Positions 32,852-42,092 of a stretch of 64,000 nucleotides of DNA are shown here, piece by piece (the stretch's first letter is position 1; every line of letters begins with the position of its first letter). The stretch comes from Martelella sp. NC20 (lineage in GTDB: Bacteria; Pseudomonadota; Alphaproteobacteria; Rhizobiales; Rhizobiaceae): contig NZ_CP054861.1 in assembly GCF_013459645.1 (NCBI RefSeq), forward strand, positions 3,522,001-3,586,000, in the 5' to 3' direction. The notes beneath the pieces were generated by a model, which was given only the letters and a program-made list of their open reading frames with translations, searched no databases and was not told the DNA's origin. The translations under genes were made by a program, and so were the position numbers.

Positions 32852-33871
32852 ATGACAAACGCCCCGAAAGCCATGATTCTCGGTTGCGCCGGCGCCCGCC
32901 TCAGCGACGAGGAGAAAGCCTTCTTCCGCGCCGAGCAGCCGTGGGGCTTCATCCTGTTCGGCCGCAATGTCGAAAGCATGGAGCAAATGAGGGCGCTGAC
33001 GGGCGAACTGCGCGCGGCGGTCGGCCGCGATGCGCCGGTGCTGATCGATCAGGAGGGCGGAACCGTGCGCCGCCTTCGCCCGCCGCTGGTGCGCGATTAT
33101 CCCGCCGCCTCGGTGATCGGAAGGCTTTACGCCGGCTCGCCCTCTGAGGCGAAGGAGGCGGCCTATGCCTGCGGGCGGCTGATCGCGGCTGACCTTCTGT
33201 CGGTCGGGATCGATGTTGACTGCGCGCCGGTTCTCGACATGCCGCCCGAACCCGATAGCGGCTTCATCGCCAACCGGGCTTTCGGCAGCGAACCGGAGCA
33301 GGTGCGGGTTCTGGCCCAGGCGATGGCCGATGGGCTGAAGGCCGGCGGGGTGCTGCCGGTGATCAAGCACATGCCGGGCCACGGGCGCGGCCTTGCCGAC
33401 TCCCATATCGGCCTGCCGGTGGTCAAGGAGCCGCTTTCTCTGCTGGCTGAACGCGACTTCCGGCCGTTTCGCGAGCTGACCGGCATCCTGATGGCAATGA
33501 CCTGCCATGTGCTGTTCGAGGCGATCGACGCCGAAAACCCGGCCTCGACCTCGGCAAAGGTTGTCGAGCAGGTGATGCGCGGGTCGATCGGCTTCGACGG
33601 GCTGATCATTTCCGACGATATCTCGATGAACGCGCTTGCCGGCGATATCGGCGAACGCGCCCGCGCGGTTGCCGCGGCCGGCATCGACATCATTCTTCAC
33701 TGCAATGGCAGGATGGATGAAATGCGCGCCGTTGCCGATGCCGCCCCGGCGCTTTCCGGCGCCGCCCTGATCCGGAGCGAGCGGGTGATGGCGGCCAGGC
33801 CCTCGGCTGACGATGCCGATCTCGGCGAATTGTCCCGCCGCCTCGACGCCCTGCTACGGGCCGGGAGCTGA
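32852..33871 (+). CDS. nagZ: Beta-N-acetylhexosaminidase NagZ
   Basis: Cytosolic glycoside hydrolase family 3 enzyme that removes GlcNAc from muropeptides during peptidoglycan recycling; 339 residues. Motif KHMPGHGRGLADSH (about 171-184) carries the catalytic His/Asp pair, and the nucleophile Asp lies in LIISDDISMNA (about residue 254). The start at 32852 gives MTNAPKAMILGCAG, in line with the family; an upstream in-frame ATG at 32804 would add 16 non-conserved residues. scpA begins 2 bases downstream. Confidence 0.93.
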   Translation: MTNAPKAMILGCAGARLSDEEKAFFRAEQPWGFILFGRNVESMEQMRALTGELRAAVGRDAPVLIDQEGGTVRRLRPPLVRDYPAASVIGRLYAGSPSEAKEAAYACGRLIAADLLSVGIDVDCAPVLDMPPEPDSGFIANRAFGSEPEQVRVLAQAMADGLKAGGVLPVIKHMPGHGRGLADSHIGLPVVKEPLSLLAERDFRPFRELTGILMAMTCHVLFEAIDAENPASTSAKVVEQVMRGSIGFDGLIISDDISMNALAGDIGERARAVAAAGIDIILHCNGRMDEMRAVADAAPALSGAALIRSERVMAARPSADDADLGELSRRLDALLRAGS

Positions 33872-33873
33872 CC

Positions 33874-34689
33874 ATGCAGGAAAGCTTCTTCCCCGAGAAT
33901 GCGACTGTCGAGGTTCGAGCTGCGGGCGAGGCGGTGCTGGTGATCGATGTTGGCGGGTTCGAGGGCCCGCTCGACCTGTTGCTGCATCTGGCGCGCACCC
34001 AGAAGGTGGATCTTGCCCGGATCTCGGTTCTGGCGCTCGCCGAGCAATACCTGACCTTCATCGAAAGCGCGCGCCGCATCCGCATCGAGCTTGCCGCCGA
34101 CTATCTCGTCATGGCCGCCTGGCTTGCCTATCTGAAATCGCGGCTGCTGATCCCGAAGCGTCCCAGCGACGAGGAACCCTCCGGCGAGGATATGGCGGCA
34201 ACGCTGGCCTTCCGCCTCAAGCGGCTGGAGGCGATGCGCGATGCCGCAAGTCAGCTCGTCAACCGCAACCGGCTCGACCGCGATGTTTTCCGCCGGGGCG
34301 CGCCGGAGCATATCCCTGATGAAACCGGCTCAACCTACATCGCATCGCTGTACGAACTGCTGGATGCCTATGCCAATCTGCGCCAGCGCCAGGCTATCAC
34401 CGAGGTGACGATCGTCATGCGCAATGTCTGGTCGCTCACCGATGCGCGGGAACTGCTGCAGGGGCTGATCGGCGAGATCGGCGAGTGGACCGCGCTCGAC
34501 CGCTATCTGCTGCGCTATCTCACCCGGCCGGAGGACCTGCGCACCGCGATTGCCAGCACCTTCGCCGCATCGCTGGAACTGGCGCGCGAGGGCAGCCTCG
34601 ATCTCCGGCAGGACGAAGCCTTCGCGCCGCTGATGATGCGCCGCGGCAGCCGCAGGGCCGACCCCTTTGCCGGCGAGGCCGCCGAATGA
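33874..34689 (+). CDS. scpA: Segregation and condensation protein A
   Basis: Kleisin subunit that bridges the SMC dimer in chromosome segregation; 271 residues. Conserved N-terminal FEGPLDLLLHLARTQKVDL and DYLVMAAWLAYLKSRLLIP, and a C-terminal winged-helix end. It overlaps scpB by 4 bases (ATGA), ensuring equal synthesis. It is part of the nagZ-scpA-scpB operon. Confidence 0.96.
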   Translation: MQESFFPENATVEVRAAGEAVLVIDVGGFEGPLDLLLHLARTQKVDLARISVLALAEQYLTFIESARRIRIELAADYLVMAAWLAYLKSRLLIPKRPSDEEPSGEDMAATLAFRLKRLEAMRDAASQLVNRNRLDRDVFRRGAPEHIPDETGSTYIASLYELLDAYANLRQRQAITEVTIVMRNVWSLTDARELLQGLIGEIGEWTALDRYLLRYLTRPEDLRTAIASTFAASLELAREGSLDLRQDEAFAPLMMRRGSRRADPFAGEAAE

Positions 34690-35384
34690 GCGAGCCCGAT
34701 GAGGACGGTGAGGAGGCGCTGAGCCCGGAGCTGATGCTTGAGGCCGAGCGCATCGCCGAGGCGTTGGTCTTTGCCGCCGCGGAACCGGTGAGCGAGGGCT
34801 ATATCGCCGAGCGCATTCCCGATGGCGTCGACGTCACGGAGGTGATGGCGCGTCTTGCCGAGCTTTATCGCAATCGCGGCGTCAATCTGGTGCGGGTCGA
34901 GGATCACTGGGCGTTCCGCACCGCCGCCGATCTCTCCTTCGTCATCCATCGCGGCGAACGCGAGGCGCGCAAGCTGACCCGCGCGGCACTTGAGGTATTG
35001 TCGATCATCGCCTACCACCAGCCGGTCACCCGCGCCGAGATCGAGGAAATCCGGGGCGTCCAGACCTCCAAGGGAACGCTCGACGTGCTGATGGAGGCCG
35101 GCTGGGTCCGGTTTCGCGGGCGCAGACGAACGCCCGGCCGGCCGGTGACAATGGGCACGACCCGCAGCTTTCTCGATCATTTCGGTCTGGAGGAAATCCG
35201 GGATCTGCCGGGGCTCGACGAGCTGCGCGGCGCGGGCCTGCTGTCGGGCCGGATACCGCCCGGTTTCCAGATCCCGCTGCCGCTCAACGACGATGAGGAA
35301 CTCACCGATGACGAGGAGCCGCTGGACGCCGCGGACCTCGAGGATCTGGGGCTTTTGACACCGGGCGGCAAACATGATGAATAA
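34686..35384 (+). CDS. scpB: Segregation and condensation protein B
   Basis: Kite-subunit partner of ScpA in the SMC complex; 232 residues with two winged-helix domains. Recognisable core: EALVFAAAEPVSE and LTRAALEVLSIIAYHQPVTRAEIEEIRG, the ScpB hallmark. The long acidic C-terminal tail is usual in rhizobia. The ATG at 34686 overlaps the scpA stop. Confidence 0.95.
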   Translation: MSEPDEDGEEALSPELMLEAERIAEALVFAAAEPVSEGYIAERIPDGVDVTEVMARLAELYRNRGVNLVRVEDHWAFRTAADLSFVIHRGEREARKLTRAALEVLSIIAYHQPVTRAEIEEIRGVQTSKGTLDVLMEAGWVRFRGRRRTPGRPVTMGTTRSFLDHFGLEEIRDLPGLDELRGAGLLSGRIPPGFQIPLPLNDDEELTDDEEPLDAADLEDLGLLTPGGKHDE

Positions 35385-35441
35385 GCTCTAGAAAAAGCCA
35401 TCAATCCGTTGTAGGTCGGGACAAAACAGTCTGGAGCGGCG

Positions 35442-36524
35442 ATGAATTTTGCCCGGCGCCCTATCGGCCAGAGCGGTCAGACCGCACGGCTCAGTTTCGA
35501 GAACATTCGCCACGGCTACGGCCAGGGCGATGTCGTCAAGGACGTGTCGCTGTCGGCATCGGCGGGCGAGGTTCTGTGCCTGCTCGGACCTTCCGGATCG
35601 GGAAAGAGCACGCTTTTGCGCATTGCCGCGGGCCTTGAACTGCCGCATCAGGGGAGGCTGCTGATCGACGGCGTCGAGGTGACCGGGCCATCGGTCTTCC
35701 TGCCGCCGGAGCGGCGCGGCATCGGGCTGATGTTTCAGGATTTCGCGCTGTTTCCGCATATGACGGTCGGCGACAATGTCGCCTTCGGTCTGCAACGCCT
35801 GCCAAGGGCGGCGCGACAGACAGCCGTCAGTGAGGCTCTGGCACGGGTCGGCCTGTCCGGCTACCGCGACAAATATCCGCATATGTTGTCGGGTGGCGAG
35901 CAGCAGCGGGTGGCGCTTGCGCGCGCGGTCGCCCCGCGACCTTCCGTGCTGCTGATGGACGAGCCGTTCTCCGGGCTCGATTCGAGGCTGAAGGATCAGG
36001 TTCGCGCCGAAACGCTGGCGGTTTTGCGCGATACCGGCGCCACCGTCATCATCGTCACCCACGATCCGGGCGAGGCGATGGGCATGGCGGACCGGATCGC
36101 CTTGCTGAAGGACGGCCATCTGGTGCAGACGGGCAGCCCGCGCGCGCTCTTTTGCCATCCGCAAAGCCTGTTCGCCGCCTCTTTCTTCTCGGAAATCAAT
36201 CGCTTCGAGGGGAAAGTTGAAGCCGGACAGGTGGAAACCCCGTTTGGCCGCCGCCCGGTCGCCGCGGAGGTGTCCGACGGCCCGGTCACGATTGCGGTGC
36301 GTCCCGGCGATATCCGTCTGGCGCAGGATGCCTCGCTTTCCGGCCAACCCGCCGAGGTGCTCGAACGAAGATTTTTAGGGACTGCGGAACTGTTCCGGCT
36401 CAGGATCGAGGGCACGCCGCATGTTCTGGAAGCCAGCGTTTCCGCAGGCTCGATTGCCGAGGGCGCGGAGCGGGTTTTTGTCGAAGTCGCGGATCAGACT
36501 ATTTTGGTATTTGAAAATCGCTGA
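35442..36524 (+). CDS. Orphan ABC transporter ATPase (PotA/FbpC type)
   Basis: A 360-residue importer-type ATPase with Walker [10 protein letters not shown] (about 49-57), Q-loop [12 protein letters not shown], signature LSGGEQQRV (about 149-157), Walker [11 protein letters not shown] and a C-terminal TOBE domain (about 255-360). No permease or binding protein is encoded nearby. It sits between scpB and tatA, which are adjacent in many rhizobia. It may energise a transporter encoded elsewhere, for polyamine, iron or similar substrates; unknown. Confidence 0.85.
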   Translation: MNFARRPIGQSGQTARLSFENIRHGYGQGDVVKDVSLSASAGEVLCLLGPSGSGKSTLLRIAAGLELPHQGRLLIDGVEVTGPSVFLPPERRGIGLMFQDFALFPHMTVGDNVAFGLQRLPRAARQTAVSEALARVGLSGYRDKYPHMLSGGEQQRVALARAVAPRPSVLLMDEPFSGLDSRLKDQVRAETLAVLRDTGATVIIVTHDPGEAMGMADRIALLKDGHLVQTGSPRALFCHPQSLFAASFFSEINRFEGKVEAGQVETPFGRRPVAAEVSDGPVTIAVRPGDIRLAQDASLSGQPAEVLERRFLGTAELFRLRIEGTPHVLEASVSAGSIAEGAERVFVEVADQTILVFENR

Positions 36525-36568
36525 CAAACACCTTACACCAGAGACAATTAGTAACAGGAGATTTGGTT

Positions 36569-36772
36569 ATGGGTAATCTCGGTATCTGGCAGTTGCTCAT
36601 CATTCTGGCGATTGTCGTGCTGCTTTTCGGTCGCGGCAAGATTCCCGAACTGATGGGCGACGTCGCCAAGGGCATCAAAAGCTTCAAGAAGGGCATTTCG
36701 GACGAAGACGAAAAGCCGGCGGAGAAGGACAAGACCGTCGACCACAGGGCAGACGAGACCAAGCAGGGCTGA
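36569..36772 (+). CDS. tatA: Twin-arginine translocase subunit TatA
   Basis: Pore-forming subunit of the Tat export system, 67 residues: one membrane helix (about 5-20, [18 protein letters not shown]) followed by [23 protein letters not shown] and an acidic tail. The ATG at 36569 has AGGAG 8 bases upstream. First gene of tatABC. Confidence 0.95.
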   Translation: MGNLGIWQLLIILAIVVLLFGRGKIPELMGDVAKGIKSFKKGISDEDEKPAEKDKTVDHRADETKQG

Positions 36773-36812
36773 TGCCGGGCAGCCGGCAACGGCTGGCCGC
36801 AGGAGAATGTGA

Positions 36813-37367
36813 ATGCTTGATATTGGCTGGACCGAGCTTCTGGTCGTGGCAATCGTGATGATTGTCGTCGTCGGGCCGCGGGAACTTCCGCATCTGCTGA
36901 GAACCTTCGGCAAGACGATGACGAAGTTCCGGCGCATGGCGTCCGATTTCAGGTCCCAGATGGATGATGCGCTGAAAGAGGCGGATATGGAAGACGTCTC
37001 GACGGCCATCCGGGACGTCAGAAGGATCAATCCCGCCAATCAGTTGCGCGATGCGATCAATCCTCTGCGTCAGACCGCGCGCGATATCGACTCGGACCTC
37101 AGGAAATCGACGGCGCTCGACACCAAGCCGAAGCACAAGGCCGATGGACCGGAGCTGAAGAAGGCGTCCTATCCGACGCCGGGCGTCAATTCCGATTTCT
37201 CCCCTGTCAATGCCTTCGACAAGGCGGCGGCCAGGAAGGATGAGGCCGCGCCCGCGCTGGTATCGAAGCGTCAGGAAGAAAAGCTGGTCAGCCACAGGCC
37301 CGGCTTCAAGGCGGCCCCCCGACCGGTCAAACCGAAATCGTCCGGTGGACGCAGGAGCGGGCGATGA
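36813..37367 (+). CDS. tatB: Twin-arginine translocase subunit TatB
   Basis: Signal-peptide-receptor subunit that works with TatC, 184 residues. N-terminal MLDIGWTELLVVAIVMIVVVGPRELP (membrane helix and hinge) followed by an amphipathic helix and a long basic tail. It overlaps tatC by 4 bases. Confidence 0.95.
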   Translation: MLDIGWTELLVVAIVMIVVVGPRELPHLLRTFGKTMTKFRRMASDFRSQMDDALKEADMEDVSTAIRDVRRINPANQLRDAINPLRQTARDIDSDLRKSTALDTKPKHKADGPELKKASYPTPGVNSDFSPVNAFDKAAARKDEAAPALVSKRQEEKLVSHRPGFKAAPRPVKPKSSGGRRSGR

Positions 37368-38182
37368 GTGAAAAAAGCGATATCGATGACAAGCCGCAGC
37401 CGCTTGTCGAGCACCTGATCGAGCTCAGGAAGCGCCTTGTCTGGTCGCTCGTGGCTTTCTTCCTTGGCTTTCTGCTCTGTTTCGCCTTTGCCAAGGATCT
37501 CTTCAATCTTCTGGTCCTGCCCTATAAATGGGCGGTGATATGGTCTGGCCACGACCCGGAAAAGATGCAGCTCATCTATACCGCGCCGCAGGAATTCTTT
37601 TTCACCCAGATCAAGATTTCGCTGTTCGGCGGCCTGCTTCTGGCATTCCCGGTGATCGCCTTTCAGGTCTACAGCTTCGTCGCGCCGGGGCTATACAAAA
37701 ACGAGCGTTCGGCGTTTCTGCCGTTTCTGGTGGCCTCGCCGGTGCTGTTCATCATCGGCGGCGCGATCGTCTACTTCTTCCTGATCCCGGTGGTCATGCT
37801 GTTCTTCCTCGGCATGCAGCAATCCCCGAAAGACGGCGAGGTGGCGATTTCGCTGCTGCCGAAGGTTTCGGAATATCTGAGCCTGATCATGTCGCTGGTG
37901 CTGGCCTTCGGTCTGGTGTTCCAGTTGCCGGTGGTCACCACGCTGATGGCGCGCGTCGGGCTGCTTTCCTCCGAGTGGCTTGCCAAGCAGCGCAAGTTCG
38001 CGATCGTCATCGCCTTCATCATCGCCGCCGTGCTGACGCCGCCCGATCCGCTGTCACAGCTGGGACTGGCGCTGCCCACCATCCTGCTTTACGAGGTGGC
38101 GATCTATGCCGCGAAACTTGTCGAGCGCCGGCGGGGCGAGACCGCCGAGGAGGAGAGCGTGTCCGAAGAGGACGAGGCCTAG
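37364..38182 (+). CDS. tatC: Twin-arginine translocase subunit TatC
   Basis: Core Tat receptor with six membrane helices, 272 residues. The conserved N-terminal PLVEHLIELRKRL and the loop IYTAPQEFFFTQIKISLFGGLLLAFP (in outline) are clear. It starts within the tatB stop. In many rhizobia serS follows; here the gene order is interrupted by a repeat element and a - strand purine cluster. Confidence 0.96.
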   Translation: MSEKSDIDDKPQPLVEHLIELRKRLVWSLVAFFLGFLLCFAFAKDLFNLLVLPYKWAVIWSGHDPEKMQLIYTAPQEFFFTQIKISLFGGLLLAFPVIAFQVYSFVAPGLYKNERSAFLPFLVASPVLFIIGGAIVYFFLIPVVMLFFLGMQQSPKDGEVAISLLPKVSEYLSLIMSLVLAFGLVFQLPVVTTLMARVGLLSSEWLAKQRKFAIVIAFIIAAVLTPPDPLSQLGLALPTILLYEVAIYAAKLVERRRGETAEEESVSEEDEA

Positions 38183-38568
38183 AGCGTCGGGCGAAAAGTG
38201 GAATCCGGTTTTTCGTTAACCCGACGCGTCAAAATAGAGAATCTGGAGCATCGGGCGTGTCAACTGATCGCCCGATGCTCCAGTCAGCCAGATCGGGCCT
38301 GAACCCACGGAAAGCTCCGTCTCCTCATGTTCCTGCAGGTGCCGGATTTCGTGCTGACCGTCGACCTGGGTCAGCGACCTGGCGGAGACCGGCTACCATT
38401 GCTGCAATGTCGGAAAGGTGCACATTCATCCCTTCGAGGCGTCGTAGGCTCGCGCGCGTCAATTCATATCGAAGGCCTGCGAACGCGTAGGTGAGGGCGA
38501 CATTGCCCTTAAACTCCCGGGAAAGCGCCTGCTCGAGGATACGCGAACCGCTTCAAAGCTGAAACAGT
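38183..38568. repeat. Tandem-hairpin intergenic repeat between tatC and the purine operon
   Basis: Directly after tatC lie two hairpins: GCGTCGGG (38184-38191) pairing with CCCGACGC (38220-38227), and a perfect 15-bp stem, 38243-38257 with 38269-38283 (11-nt loop). The first segment, with the GGCGAAAAGTGGAATCCGG text, looks like a dispersed intergenic repeat of rhizobial genomes. It could also end transcription from both sides of this convergent gap. From 38284 to 38568 I see no gene. Confidence 0.55.
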
Positions 38569-39480
38569 CTAACGCTCGAACGGTTCGCCGAGCGAGGCTA
38601 TGCCGTTCAGTTTCAGAAGGCGGCGATCGGCGGAGATGATGCCGAGGACGATGATCGTGACGATATAGGGCAGGGCGGAGAGCAGCTGCGAGGGAAGCCC
38701 CACGCCTGCGGCCTGCGCGGCAAGGCTCAGCAGCGAAACCAGCCCGAACATGCACGCGCCCAGAAACACCCGTCCCGTCATCCACGTGCCGAAGACAACG
38801 AGAGCGATGGCGATCCAGCCGCGTCCGGCGATCATGCCGTCGGCCCAGAGCGGGGTATAGACCGTTGCCGCGTAGGCGCCGGCAAAACCCGCCATCGCCC
38901 CGCCGAAGACGATCGCCGCCAGCCGCACGGCGATCACGGGAAAGCCGATCGCATGCGCCGCCGTCGGGTTTTCGCCCACCGCCCGCACGACGAGGCCGGT
39001 CCTGGTGCGGCCGAGCAGGAACCAGACGCCGAATGTCGCCAGAAGCGACAGCCAGACGACGATATCCTGGCTGAACAGCCCGCCGACCACCGGAATATCG
39101 GAAAGGCCCGGGATCGAAAGTTTCGGAAGACCCCTGATCGTCAGGCTCTCATAGGTCTTGCCGAAAAGTGCGGAAAGGCCCTGGCCGAGAATGCCGATCG
39201 CAAGCCCGGCCGCGACCTGATTGGCCCGAAACCCCAGCACGACGAATGCGAAGATCAGCGACAGCAGGGCGCTGGCGATGCCGGCGGCCACAAAGCCGAG
39301 AATATGGCTTCCACTGTGATAGACCACGATGAAAGCAATCGCCGCGCCGAGCGCCATCAATCCCTCAAGGCCGAGATTGATGACGCCGGAGCGTTCGACG
39401 ACAAGCTCGCCGAGGGCGGCCAGAAGAAAAGGCGTTGCGGCGGCCAGCATGCCAGCGAATATGAATTCGATTGCGTTCAT
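38569..39480 (-). CDS. Purine/nucleoside ABC importer permease (NupQ/YufQ type)
   Basis: Inner-membrane permease of the BPD type-2 family, 303 residues with about 8-9 hydrophobic segments. The stretch ERSGVINLGLEGLMALGA is the family signature. Overlaps the second permease gene by 4 bases. Last gene of the importer operon. Confidence 0.9.
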   Translation of the reverse strand: MNAIEFIFAGMLAAATPFLLAALGELVVERSGVINLGLEGLMALGAAIAFIVVYHSGSHILGFVAAGIASALLSLIFAFVVLGFRANQVAAGLAIGILGQGLSALFGKTYESLTIRGLPKLSIPGLSDIPVVGGLFSQDIVVWLSLLATFGVWFLLGRTRTGLVVRAVGENPTAAHAIGFPVIAVRLAAIVFGGAMAGFAGAYAATVYTPLWADGMIAGRGWIAIALVVFGTWMTGRVFLGACMFGLVSLLSLAAQAAGVGLPSQLLSALPYIVTIIVLGIISADRRLLKLNGIASLGEPFER

Positions 39481-40571
39481 GCCGCCCTCTCACGATGTGA
39501 GGTCGGCCATTCCAGCCGATAGCGCGCAAAGGCGGCGGCGAGGAGATAGGCGAGAAGCAGGCTGCCCTGGAACACCCGGACGGCTGCGACCGGCAGGTTG
39601 GCCGAAACCATGGCATTGTCGCCGCCGATATAAAGGGCTGCCATGAACAGCGAGGAGAAGATGATGCCGATCGGATGCAGGCCGCCGAGATAGGCGACGA
39701 TGATCGCGGCATAACCATAGCCCGTTGCAATCGAGCGCTGGAGCTGGCCGACGGGGCCTGCAACTTCGGCGGCACCCGCAAGGCCCGCCGCAAAGCCGCC
39801 GATCAGCAGCGAAAGCCAGATCGCGCTCTTGTCGCTGAACCCGGCATAGCCCGCCGCCTTCGGCGCGAGCCCGCCGACCTGCAGCTTGTAGCCCATGAAG
39901 CTCTTCTGCATGAACATGAAGGCGGCGACCGAGAGCGCGAGCGCGATCAGCAGTGAGACATTGACCCTGGTGCCGGGGATCAGCAGCGGCACCATCGCAT
40001 CATACTGGAACATCACCGATTGCGGGAAATTGAAGCCGTTCGGGTCCTTCCACGGCCCGAGCAACAGGTAATAGAGCAGTTGCAGGGCGACGAGGCTCAG
40101 CATCAGCGAGACCAGAATTTCATTGGCGTTGAGCCTTGCGCGCCAGAACGCCGTGATCGAGGCCCAGAGCGCGCCGCCGACCGCGCCAAGCAGCAGCATC
40201 AGCGGCCAGATCCACACGCCCGTCGCCGTCGGGAACCATACCGGGATCGCCGAGGCGAAGATCGCGCCCAGAATGAACTGCCCCTCGGCCCCGATATTGA
40301 ACACCTTCGCCCTGAACCCGACCGCCAGACCCTGCGCGATCAAGAGAAGCGGCCCGGTTTTCAAGAGCACTTCCGAAAACGAGGTCCATGAGATGAACGG
40401 CTCGAGCAGCATCGCATAGACGACCGCCACGGGGCTACGGCCCATCAGCACATAGAGCCCGACATTCAGTATGACTGCCGCCAGAAGCGCCAGCGGCGGC
40501 GCCAGCAACGTCGCCGTCAGCGAGGCCTGCTCGCGCCGGACAAGAGTGGGCAGGGATGAAAAGGCGTTCAT
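39477..40571 (-). CDS. Purine/nucleoside ABC importer permease (NupP/YufP type)
   Basis: Second permease, 364 residues with about 9-10 membrane segments; FNIGAEGQFILGAIFAS is the family signature and NANEILVSLMLSLVA is conserved. It overlaps the ATPase gene by 4 bases and the other permease gene by 4 bases, so the complex is translationally coupled. Confidence 0.9.
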   Translation of the reverse strand: MNAFSSLPTLVRREQASLTATLLAPPLALLAAVILNVGLYVLMGRSPVAVVYAMLLEPFISWTSFSEVLLKTGPLLLIAQGLAVGFRAKVFNIGAEGQFILGAIFASAIPVWFPTATGVWIWPLMLLLGAVGGALWASITAFWRARLNANEILVSLMLSLVALQLLYYLLLGPWKDPNGFNFPQSVMFQYDAMVPLLIPGTRVNVSLLIALALSVAAFMFMQKSFMGYKLQVGGLAPKAAGYAGFSDKSAIWLSLLIGGFAAGLAGAAEVAGPVGQLQRSIATGYGYAAIIVAYLGGLHPIGIIFSSLFMAALYIGGDNAMVSANLPVAAVRVFQGSLLLAYLLAAAFARYRLEWPTSHRERAA

Positions 40572-42079
40572 GAGGCGCGTGTTCCTGTTTCGGAGCCGAT
40601 CATGTAGCGGCCCACATCCTCCGGCCGGGTGTCGCGGGTGACGAGCGGTGGGCTCAGCCTGCCGTGGTGGAGCACCTGGATATGGTCCGAAAGTTCGAAC
40701 AGCTCCTCAAGCTCCTCGGAAATCACCAGGATCGCCATGCCGGCATTGCGCAGCGCGATCAGCCTTTGGCGGATCGCGGTCGCAGCCCCGATATCAACGC
40801 CCCATGTCGGCTGGGCGACGAACAGCAGTTTCGGCGCCAGCATGATCTCGCGTCCGACGATGAATTTCTGCAGGTTGCCGCCGGAAAGCGAGCCCGCCTC
40901 GGCCTGCGGTCCCGGGGTGCGAACGTCGTATTCGCTGATGCATTGGCGGGCGAAGGTCTCGGCCTGTTTCCTGTCGATCACACCATTTTTGACGAGGTCG
41001 CGGGAATGAGCCGTCAGAATGGCGTTCAGCGCCAGCGACATTTCCGGCACGGCGCCCCGGCCAAGCCGCTCCTCGGGAACGAAGGCGAAGCCGAGCCTGC
41101 GCCGCGCTGCCGCCCCCATGGGGCCGACATCCTTGCCCATCATGAAGATACGGTCATAGGCGGCAAGCCGGGTTTCGCCGGAAATCAGCGCACTCAGCTC
41201 GCTCTGGCCGTTGCCGGAAATGCCGGCGATACCGAGGATTTCACCGCCGCGAACGGTGAGCGTGATGCCGTCAAGGGTGACGCCGAAGGGGTCTTCGGGC
41301 GTATAATCCAGGCCGATGATCTCGAGCTGCCTGTCGCCTTGCTCCACCGGCTCGGCGGGCAGCGGTTCGGGTATGTCGCGTCCGATCATCATCTTCGCAA
41401 GCGTATGTTCGTCATGCGCGCGCGGATCGAGATGGCCGGTGACGCGGCCGGCGCGCAGGATCGTCGCCCGGTCGCAGATCGCCTGGATTTCCTCCAGCTT
41501 GTGGGAGATCAGCAGGATCGACACGCCGCCATCGCGCAGGCGCCGCAAAGTCTCGAACAGCCTGGTGACCGCCTGCGGCGGCAGCACCGATGTCGGCTCG
41601 TCGAGAATCAGAAGCTTCGGATCGGTCATCAGGCAGCGGATGATCTCGACCCGCTGGCGCTCGCCCACGGAAAGCGCGTGGACATGGGCGAACGGGTCGA
41701 CCTCCAGCCCGAAATCGCGGCCAAGGGCGCGCATCCGTTCGGCAAGCGCGGCCTTGGCGCCGGGCATCACGAGCTGAATGTTCTCGACGACGGTCAGCGT
41801 CTCGAACAGGGAGAAGTGCTGGAACACCATTCCGATGCCCTGACGCCTTGCGGCGGCGGGAGAGGCAAGCGCGATCGGCCTGCCGTTCCACGCCATGCTA
41901 CCCTCGTCGGGCTGCTCGACGCCATAGATCAGCTTCATCAGCGTGGATTTGCCCGCGCCGTTTTCGCCGAGGATCGCATGGATCGATTTCGGCGCCACGG
42001 AAAGATCGATGCCCTGATTGGCCTGGACCTGTCCGTAGCTCTTCGAAATGCCGCTGAGCGAAAGGAGTGGCGTCTCCAT
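40568..42079 (-). CDS. Purine/nucleoside ABC importer ATPase with two nucleotide-binding domains
   Basis: A 503-residue fused double ATPase (NupO/YufO type). The first domain has GENGAGKST (about 37-45) and the signature LSVGERQRVEI; the second has GISGNGQSEL (about 285-294) and SLSGGNLQKFIVGRE. As usual for this family the second Walker A is degenerate. It couples to the two permeases downstream. Confidence 0.92.
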   Translation of the reverse strand: METPLLSLSGISKSYGQVQANQGIDLSVAPKSIHAILGENGAGKSTLMKLIYGVEQPDEGSMAWNGRPIALASPAAARRQGIGMVFQHFSLFETLTVVENIQLVMPGAKAALAERMRALGRDFGLEVDPFAHVHALSVGERQRVEIIRCLMTDPKLLILDEPTSVLPPQAVTRLFETLRRLRDGGVSILLISHKLEEIQAICDRATILRAGRVTGHLDPRAHDEHTLAKMMIGRDIPEPLPAEPVEQGDRQLEIIGLDYTPEDPFGVTLDGITLTVRGGEILGIAGISGNGQSELSALISGETRLAAYDRIFMMGKDVGPMGAAARRRLGFAFVPEERLGRGAVPEMSLALNAILTAHSRDLVKNGVIDRKQAETFARQCISEYDVRTPGPQAEAGSLSGGNLQKFIVGREIMLAPKLLFVAQPTWGVDIGAATAIRQRLIALRNAGMAILVISEELEELFELSDHIQVLHHGRLSPPLVTRDTRPEDVGRYMIGSETGTRAS

Positions 42080-42092
42080 TCCTGTTTAGGCC

